A stretch of 64,000 nucleotides of DNA, taken from Mycolicibacterium alvei. GTDB taxonomy: Bacteria > Actinomycetota > Actinomycetes > Mycobacteriales > Mycobacteriaceae. Shown in pieces: positions 59,250-64,000 of the stretch. The stretch spans positions 1,178,001 through 1,242,000 of the forward strand of contig NZ_AP022565.1 in the NCBI RefSeq assembly GCF_010727325.1, written 5' to 3'. The translations under genes and the position numbers were made by a program. A model generated the notes under the pieces. That model searched no databases and was not told the origin of the DNA. It was given only the letters and a program-made list of their open reading frames with translations. Numbering within the stretch: position 1 is the first letter of the stretch; every line of letters begins with the position of its first letter.

Positions 59250-59669
59250 TCAGGACCCCAGCCCGATGGGGCTCTTGAGCCACTGCTGCTCCAGTCCGAC
59301 CAGTCCGGCGCTCCAACCGACCACGCCGAACAGCCACAGCGTGCCCAGCACGACCAGTCCGGTGAACACCGCGCTGACCCCCTTGACCGCGATGTGCTGG
59401 CGATCGAACCACGCCATCACGGCGTCGTAGCGGGCCCGGACGTAGCGCAGCGCCCGCTTCGCGAAGTCGAATTCGCTGGCCAGGATCGCCAGGCCCAGAA
59501 ACACGATGACCCAACCGGGACCGGGATACGGGATCGCCACGATGCCGACCGCCAGCACGAGTGTGCCGACGACGCCGACGACGATCCGGTAGGTGAATTC
59601 GGCGGCCGGGCGTGACCGCAACCCCTCCCGCCAGCGCGTCCAGCGCTGCTTCACTGCCGCCGGATTCAC
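59250..59669 (-). CDS. TIGR02611/PGPGW-type small membrane protein
   Basis: 139 residues; two pairs of hydrophobic segments. The PYPGPGWVIVFLGLAILASEF motif is typical of the actinobacterial TIGR02611 family (putative transmembrane protein PGPGW), with ALRYVRARYDAVMAWFDRQH after it. Function unknown. Start GTG 59669 overlaps the thioesterase stop (GTGA), so the pair is coupled. It lies 61 bp upstream of thrS on the same strand and could read into it. Confidence 0.78.
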   Translation of the reverse strand: MNPAAVKQRWTRWREGLRSRPAAEFTYRIVVGVVGTLVLAVGIVAIPYPGPGWVIVFLGLAILASEFDFAKRALRYVRARYDAVMAWFDRQHIAVKGVSAVFTGLVVLGTLWLFGVVGWSAGLVGLEQQWLKSPIGLGS

Positions 59670-60298
59670 GGCTGTCCCGGCTTGAGTCGGACGAACAATG
59701 CCTCGGCCTCGGCGAGCACGTCGTCGCCGTCGAGCAGCCGTCCCTCGACGAAGATCTTGCGGCCCTCGATGCGGTCGATGCCGGCCTGTACCTGAAGTTC
59801 TTTCTCGATCGGAGCGATCCGGCGGTAGTTGACGTGCAGGTATGCGGTGCGCTGATACATGCTGCCGGTCAGTTTGGCGGCGGTATAGCCGAGCAGGGAA
59901 TCGAACAGCAGCGCCAGCGACCCGCCGTGCACCGCGCCGTTGCGGCCGAGGTGAAAGCGCCGGAAGTGGGCGGTTCCGGCGATCCGGTCGTCGGCGGTCC
60001 GTTCCAGATGCACCGGCACGTTGTTGACGTTGCCCCGGTTGGGCAGGTCTATCCGCCGGCCCGACGGTGAATTCCACTCGTCGGCCTCATACGGCGCCAG
60101 CAGCGCCGACACCTGCTCGATCAGGTCCGCGGCCTCGGTGATGACCTCGTCAGGGGCGTCCGCACCGCGCGCGTGGTCCTGCAGAGTGCGCACCGCTTCG
60201 ATGAATCGGCCGTAATCCGGGCCGCCGCGATCGGTGGGGTCGGGCGGATTGAACCCGCCGCCGGGGTGCGTGCCGGCGGTGTCGTTTTCTGGGGCCAC
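59666..60298 (-). CDS. PaaI-family hotdog thioesterase
   Basis: 210 residues. Single hotdog domain at about 75-210: HFRRFHLGRNGAVHGGSLALLFDSLLGYTA has the HGG-x-x-x-x-x-(D/E) active-site helix of PaaI/4HBT-type acyl-CoA thioesterases. The N-terminal 70 residues are Pro/Gly-rich and then helical, possibly regulatory. Start GTG 60298, 20 bp from the divergent DUF1990 gene. Substrate unknown. Confidence 0.82.
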   Translation of the reverse strand: MAPENDTAGTHPGGGFNPPDPTDRGGPDYGRFIEAVRTLQDHARGADAPDEVITEAADLIEQVSALLAPYEADEWNSPSGRRIDLPNRGNVNNVPVHLERTADDRIAGTAHFRRFHLGRNGAVHGGSLALLFDSLLGYTAAKLTGSMYQRTAYLHVNYRRIAPIEKELQVQAGIDRIEGRKIFVEGRLLDGDDVLAEAEALFVRLKPGQP

Positions 60299-60318
60299 AC
60301 CGCCACCGTAAAGGTGCC

Positions 60319-60828
60319 ATGGTGGTGGACGTGAAACTGGACGACCTGGCACGGCTGCCCCTGACCTATCCGGAGGTGGGCGCCACGGCCGGCGATCTGC
60401 CCGCGGGCTACCGCCACACCCGGGCGTCGGCGCAGATCGGCACCGGCCGCGACCGCTTCGAGCGGGCCGGCGCGGACGTGCTGCGGTGGGGTATGCAACG
60501 CGGCGCGGGCCTGCGGGTGCGGGCCACCGCCGAGACCGCCGCGGTGGGCACCGAACTGGTCGTCCGGCTCGGACCCGTTCCGGCGCCGTGCCGGGTGGTC
60601 TATGTGCTCGACGAGACCGACCGGCGCGGCTTCGCCTACGGCACCCTGGCCGGCCATCCCGAATCGGGTGAGGAGTTGTTCTCGGTCCGGTACGACCCGG
60701 CGACCGACATCGTGCACGCCGACGTGGTCGCGTTCTCCCGGCCGGCCACGTGGTGGAGCCGGTTGGGCGGCCCGGTGACGCGGCTGCTCCAGCGGGTGGT
60801 GACGCGGCGCTATCTCAGCGGCATCTGA
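60319..60828 (+). CDS. DUF1990 family protein
   Basis: 169 residues of DUF1990, a START/SRPBCC-like fold. Signature parts LTYPEVGATAG, GYRHTRASAQIGTGRDRFERAGADVLRW, GFAYGTLAGHPESGEELFSV and VVAFSRPATWWSRLGGPVTRLLQRVVTRRYL. Function unknown. Start ATG 60319 with AAAGG 4-8 bases upstream. Convergent with the SDR gene, 10 bp between stops. Confidence 0.85.
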   Translation: MVVDVKLDDLARLPLTYPEVGATAGDLPAGYRHTRASAQIGTGRDRFERAGADVLRWGMQRGAGLRVRATAETAAVGTELVVRLGPVPAPCRVVYVLDETDRRGFAYGTLAGHPESGEELFSVRYDPATDIVHADVVAFSRPATWWSRLGGPVTRLLQRVVTRRYLSGI

Positions 60829-60838
60829 GCGTCACCGA

Positions 60839-61639
60839 CTACCGGACGACGGCCGAACTCGGTTCCCTCGGTGAGCCGAGCATTTCCCGGTGTGACGGCG
60901 GCACCCGGCCACCTTCGTCGGTGATCCCGTAGCGGGCCGCGAGTTCGGCACCGATCACGGTGTGCCCGGACAACTGCTTCAGATCAGGATCCCGGTACAG
61001 CGCGTCGATGAGATGACCGGTGAATTCCGGGGTTTCGGCGTGCTCGGCAGTCTTGGCCAGCGCGTCTGGGTGGCCGGCGAACGCGGCCTTGAATTTCTCA
61101 GTGAGCAGGATGCCCATCCAGATCGACACCGTCGAGACCCTGGTGTCGGTGAAATCGACCGCCATGTCCGCCGCCAGCTTGTCCACGCCGGCCTTCTGGG
61201 CGCCGTAAGCGGGTCCGTGCATGTAACAGACCGATCCGGGCGAGGAGGTGAACGCGATCAGACCATGATCGGCGGCCAACAGCAGCGGCGCGGCGTACCA
61301 CGACGCCACATACGCCGACCGCAATCCCACCTCCAGCACATCGGCCAACTCGATCGGCTTCTCCCAGAACGGTTTCGGGTTGACCAGGTCATCGTGCACG
61401 GCGGCGGCATTGTTGACCAGAAGGTCCAGCCGGCCCTCCTGTTCGGCGACCCGCTCGAACAGCGCACCCACGGCAGCGTCGTCGGAGTGATCGAGCTGGA
61501 CGGCGATACCGCCTTCCCCCGGGTCGGTCACGGTCCGGCCGGTGACGTACACCCGCCAACCCGAGGAGAGCAGGGCTGCGGCGATGCCGCGGCCCGCGCC
61601 ACGACTCGCCCCGGTGACCACGGCGATCGGGATATCCAC
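60839..61639 (-). CDS. SDR-family oxidoreductase
   Basis: 266 residues, classical short-chain dehydrogenase. VVTGASRGAGRGIA (cofactor glycines), NNAAAVHDD, catalytic FTSSPGS, and YGAQK supplying Tyr and Lys. Resembles DHRS1-like enzymes (long segment after the active site, HTVIGAELAARYGI). Start GTG 61639. Stands 36 bp after the DUF302 gene on the same strand. Substrate unknown. Confidence 0.85.
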   Translation of the reverse strand: MDIPIAVVTGASRGAGRGIAAALLSSGWRVYVTGRTVTDPGEGGIAVQLDHSDDAAVGALFERVAEQEGRLDLLVNNAAAVHDDLVNPKPFWEKPIELADVLEVGLRSAYVASWYAAPLLLAADHGLIAFTSSPGSVCYMHGPAYGAQKAGVDKLAADMAVDFTDTRVSTVSIWMGILLTEKFKAAFAGHPDALAKTAEHAETPEFTGHLIDALYRDPDLKQLSGHTVIGAELAARYGITDEGGRVPPSHREMLGSPREPSSAVVR

Positions 61640-61675
61640 GGCTGTCAACCTACGGGGCGCGCCCAACCGTGTGCG

Positions 61676-62080
61676 CTAGAGGCTGTCGAGTGCCGCCTGC
61701 AGGCGTCGGCCGACCTCGGCGGCGACATCGACCAGCGCCGGTTCGTCGGTCACCTCGGCCATCAGGCTGGGGTTCATCGCCTCGACGACGACCACCCCGT
61801 CACCGTCACGAGGTGCCCGTAACACCACGTTGCACGGCAACAGCACGCCGATCCGCGGAAATGCGCGCAGCGCCTGCTGAGCGAACTGGGGATTGCACGC
61901 GCCCAGGATCAGGTACTCCCCCAGCTCGTCGCCGGCACCACCGCCCAGTTTGGCGTCGAGCGTGGACCGGATGTCGATCTCAGTGAGTACTCCGAACCCC
62001 TGCTCGCCCAGTGCGTTTCGGGTACGAGCAACAGCCTCGTCGAACGGTCCTTGCGTGGTGGTCGCTAATGCGATGTCCAT
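61676..62080 (-). CDS. DUF302 domain protein
   Basis: 134 residues with the DUF302 fold: PFDEAVARTRNALGEQGFGVLTEIDIRSTLDAKLG, then EYLILGACNPQFAQQALRAFPRIGVLLPCNVVLR, matching the family's GACNP and LPCNV segments, which carry two conserved cysteines. Function unknown; members occur near sulfur and metal stress genes, which fits the TauE/rhodanese genes 107 bp upstream on the same strand. Start ATG 62080. Confidence 0.85.
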   Translation of the reverse strand: MDIALATTTQGPFDEAVARTRNALGEQGFGVLTEIDIRSTLDAKLGGGAGDELGEYLILGACNPQFAQQALRAFPRIGVLLPCNVVLRAPRDGDGVVVVEAMNPSLMAEVTDEPALVDVAAEVGRRLQAALDSL

Positions 62081-62186
62081 CTCGTGGTTCCTCTCATTTC
62101 CCAGGCCAAGACCTCAAGCTACCCGTGGCGGCGGGGGTGCCACCCAGGTTTGCATCTCAGGCCGACGGGTCAGCCCGCCAACACCG

Positions 62187-63074
62187 TCAGCCCGCCGACA
62201 CCGTCTGCCGAGGCGCCGTCATCGTGATCCGCCGCAGCGGGCACCGCGCGACGCGGGCGCAGACTCCGCTCAGCACCGCAGCGAGCACGGTGAGACCGCC
62301 GACCGTGGCGCCGAGTACCGGGTGCACCTCCTGAGCGAAGATGACCGACGACATCAGCAGGACGAACCAGCCGAAGCCCTTACGCAGCACATCCGGTTTG
62401 ATCAACGCGGTCAACCGGGCACCGATCAATCCACCGACCACCGCTGCAGCGGTCACCATCAGGGCCAGCGTCCAGTCGATCTGCACGGTGGACAGATATC
62501 CGGCCAGACCGGCGAACGATTTCATGGCGATCACCACCAGCGAGGTGCCCACGGCCGCCGGCATCGAGAGCCCGCCGAGGAGCACCAGGGCCGGCACCAC
62601 CAGGAAGCCGCCACCGGCACCGACCAGTCCCGTCGCCAGCCCGACCACCAGGCCCTCGGCCAGAATCTTCACCACCGGCAAAGGCCGCTGCTGACCATCG
62701 GGGTCGGCGTTCTCGGTGGCTTTGCGGCCACGCAGCATGGCCACGGCGGTGGCGACCATCATCAGGGCGAACCCGATCAGCAGCACCGTGCCCGGAATGA
62801 ACCGCGACAGCAGGCCGCCCAGATATGCCCCGGCCATGCCGGCCGCACCGAAGATCAGGCCGACCCGCCATTGCACCCGTCCCGCCCGGGCATGCGAGAT
62901 CACGCCGACGGCACTGGTCACGCCGACGACGAGCAACGAGGCGGCGATGGCCTGCTTGGCATCCATGCCCGCGACGTAGGCCAGCAGCGGAACCGTGAGG
63001 ATGGAACCGCCGCCGCCGAGCACGCCCAGCGTGATCCCGACGACGACGGCCAGGGCCAGTGTCAGGCCGATCAT
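62187..63074 (-). CDS. TauE/SafE family sulfite/anion exporter
   Basis: 295 residues, eight or so membrane helices in two homologous halves: GITLGVLGGGGSILTVPLLAYVAGMDAKQAIAASLLVVGVTS and GLATGLVGAGGGFLVVPALVLLGGLSMPAAVGTSLVVIAMKS, both with the TauE glycine motif. In CstR/Cst-type operons of other bacteria such a protein exports sulfite. Overlaps the rhodanese stop by 4 bp (ATGA), so same transcript. The end has a 17-bp imperfect repeat (62170-62186 and 62187-62203) across the stop. Confidence 0.87.
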   Translation of the reverse strand: MIGLTLALAVVVGITLGVLGGGGSILTVPLLAYVAGMDAKQAIAASLLVVGVTSAVGVISHARAGRVQWRVGLIFGAAGMAGAYLGGLLSRFIPGTVLLIGFALMMVATAVAMLRGRKATENADPDGQQRPLPVVKILAEGLVVGLATGLVGAGGGFLVVPALVLLGGLSMPAAVGTSLVVIAMKSFAGLAGYLSTVQIDWTLALMVTAAAVVGGLIGARLTALIKPDVLRKGFGWFVLLMSSVIFAQEVHPVLGATVGGLTVLAAVLSGVCARVARCPLRRITMTAPRQTVSAG

Positions 63075-63679
63075 CGTGGCCTACTTGCCGGGCAGCTGGA
63101 GAGCTGGCCGACGACCGAGTCGACATCGCAGCCGGCGCCACGGTTGTAGGGAAGCTTCGACAACAGCATTCCCATGGCACACGTGTTCGACAGTGCCGCA
63201 AAGGTCAGCCCGCCACCGATCGCGCCCGCGAGCCACTTGAGCTTGGGGGCGGCAATGCTGCCCACGATCGAGGTCAGCACGATCGATCCGGCCACCAGGC
63301 GCACCTGGCGTTCCAGGTCCCACTTCGCCGCACCGCGATTGACCTTGAATCCCTTTGATTCCCAATCGACAATGCCGCCGTCGAGGATATGGACATTGGG
63401 CAGTCCGTGCTCCCGCAGCGCCTCTTCTGCCTGGGTTGCACGCTGGCCTGAACGGCAGACCAGGACCCACTCCTCGGCACCGCCGGCCTGGGCGGTGTTC
63501 GAGATCTCGGCGCGGTGTTCGCGGAGCAGATCCAACGGCACGTTGTAGGAACCGGGGATGTGCGCGGTCTCGAACTCCGCGGTGGTGCGGACATCGAGCA
63601 GCCTGGGCGGATTGGCTGCCTGCAGACGTTCGGCAAGACCGTGCGAATCGATGGTCTTGGGAGTGGCGACGTCAGTCAT
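63071..63679 (-). CDS. rhodanese with membrane-anchored C-terminal DUF2892 domain
   Basis: 202 residues (YgaP-like). Rhodanese domain about 1-115 with active-site Cys75 in WVLVCRSGQR (a persulfide carrier), then an inner-membrane DUF2892 domain (LVAGSIVLTSIVGSIAAPKLKWLAGAIGGGLTFAALSNTCAMG). Transfers sulfane sulfur, probably detoxifying persulfides with the exporter. Start ATG 63679 with GAAGGTG upstream; -10 TATAAA at 63714-63719 is overlapped by the first GGGGTAT palindrome. Confidence 0.9.
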   Translation of the reverse strand: MTDVATPKTIDSHGLAERLQAANPPRLLDVRTTAEFETAHIPGSYNVPLDLLREHRAEISNTAQAGGAEEWVLVCRSGQRATQAEEALREHGLPNVHILDGGIVDWESKGFKVNRGAAKWDLERQVRLVAGSIVLTSIVGSIAAPKLKWLAGAIGGGLTFAALSNTCAMGMLLSKLPYNRGAGCDVDSVVGQLSSCPASRPR

Positions 63680-63716
63680 GGGACACCTTCAGCTGTTGGA
63701 GAGACATTTGATTTTT

Positions 63717-63732
63717 ATACCCCCTGGGGTAT
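63717..63732. promoter_or_regulatory. CsoR/CstR-like operator, site 1
   Basis: ATACCCC-CT-GGGGTAT, 7-bp perfect arms. It overlaps the TATAAA -10 box of the minus-strand rhodanese promoter (63714-63719). The C-tract/G-tract palindrome is typical of CsoR-family (copper or persulfide sensing) repressors. Confidence 0.75.
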
Positions 63733-63752
63733 GTTCGCAGTCAGGTTACCAC

Positions 63753-63768
63753 ATACCGGTAGGGGTAT
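63753..63768. promoter_or_regulatory. CsoR/CstR-like operator, site 2 (weaker)
   Basis: ATACC-GGTAGG-GGTAT, 16 bp with the outer ATACC/GGTAT arms of sites 1 and 3 but a changed middle. Lies midway between the two promoters. Confidence 0.5.
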
Positions 63769-63784
63769 CGGAACCACGAAATAA

Positions 63785-63800
63785 ATACCCCCGGGGGTAT
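63785..63800. promoter_or_regulatory. CsoR/CstR-like operator, site 3
   Basis: ATACCCCC-GGGGGTAT, a perfect 16-bp palindrome 67 bp before the persulfide dioxygenase start (63868). Its last two bases begin an in-frame upstream ATG (63799). Confidence 0.8.
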
Positions 63801-63867
63801 GGTTGAATCAATCGAAAGCAATCCCGCAGGACCCGAGCCCGACGAAAAGAACCAAGGAGTAGTCCAG

Positions 63868-64000
63868 ATGATCCTCGAGCAGTACTACATCGAATGCCTC
63901 TCGCACGCCTCGTATCTGATCGGCGACCCCACGTCAGGCCGGGCAATCGTCGTGGACCCCCGGAGAGACATCACCGAGTACCTGGCCGATGCCGATCGCT
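63868..64000 (+). CDS. MBL-fold persulfide dioxygenase-like protein, 5' part (runs off the edge)
   Basis: Only 44 codons are in the window: MILEQYYIECLSHASYLIG, then GRAIVVDPRRDITEYL. This N-terminus is that of ETHE1/CstB-type metallo-beta-lactamase proteins, often fused to rhodanese domains, which oxidise persulfide sulfur to sulfite. Start ATG 63868 with AAGGAG 7-12 bases upstream; an in-frame ATG at 63799 inside site 3 would add 23 residues and has no ribosome-binding site. Divergent from the rhodanese/TauE pair and sharing its palindromes. Confidence 0.8.
   Translation, partial: MILEQYYIECLSHASYLIGDPTSGRAIVVDPRRDITEYLADADR

Noticed and set aside
63746..63946. Minus-strand frame over the palindromes and dioxygenase start
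   Set aside because: Overlaps the operator region and the dioxygenase 5' end antisense, low-complexity translation, no ribosome-binding site.

Overview
The window is chromosomal DNA of a fast-growing mycobacterium (Mycolicibacterium-type). This is inferred from high GC, typical mycobacterial protein sequences (RelA, PimA, PgsA1, MPT63-like and MmpS-like secreted proteins, a carboxylic acid reductase, mycofactocin- and F420-type enzymes) and from gene order. The backbone follows, from memory, the M. tuberculosis stretch Rv2572c to Rv2614c (aspS, panE-like, ypfJ-like, splB, hisS, glyoxalase II, ppiB, relA, apt, lipoprotein, secF, secD, yajC, gabT, fadD9/car, ruvBAC, yebC, pdxT, tesB2, pdxS, nudix, pimA, acyltransferase, pgsA1, HIT, thrS). 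Species cannot be assigned from the sequence alone.

Layout. 1-6200: 5' part of aspS, a ketopantoate-reductase-like gene with a triplicated 33-bp start, a SRPBCC protein, a type-B carboxylesterase, a zinc metallopeptidase and a DUF885 protein. 6300-15600: an accessory catabolic block. It has a leaderless TetR gene, a Baeyer-Villiger-type flavin monooxygenase, a mycofactocin-type SDR, a thioesterase, a luciferase-like F420 oxidoreductase, a second TetR gene, an amidohydrolase and two coupled acyl-CoA dehydrogenases. The block shares a recognisable candidate operator. 15700-19700: SRPBCC protein, the SOS-controlled radical SAM protein splB with two LexA boxes, a secreted MmpS-like protein, and an NCS1 permease with a Cys/His-rich tail. 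19700-32400: housekeeping block (hisS, MBL hydrolase, two cyclophilins, MPT63-like, relA, apt, solute-binding lipoprotein, secF, secD, yajC).

32500-42400: gabT, a membrane protein, a 400-bp regulatory gap with paired repeats, a 1155-residue carboxylic acid reductase, a REP13E12/DUF222-HNH gene whose start codon lies inside a perfect LexA box, a DUF1304 protein and ruvCAB with its own LexA box. 42450-50300: variable genes (TetR with a divergent alpha/beta hydrolase, NAD(P)-binding protein, yebC, CMD-family protein, hydroxyisobutyrate dehydrogenase-like enzyme, GT39-type glycosyltransferase, membrane proteins). 50300-59200: vitamin B6 synthase genes with tesB2, then the phosphatidylinositol mannoside operon (thrS, HIT, pgsA, acyltransferase, pimA, nudix), mostly joined by 4-bp GTGA overlaps. 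59250-62100: small conserved genes. 62187-64000: a persulfide/sulfite detoxification module (rhodanese plus TauE exporter, divergent from an MBL persulfide dioxygenase) around three ATACCCC/GGGGTAT-type CsoR/CstR-like palindromes.

Regulatory themes: three well-supported SOS targets (splB, the HNH gene, ruvC), several leaderless starts (a TANNNT box 6-8 bases before the ATG), and TetR-type inverted repeats. No rRNA, tRNA, CRISPR array, insertion sequence or prophage was found.
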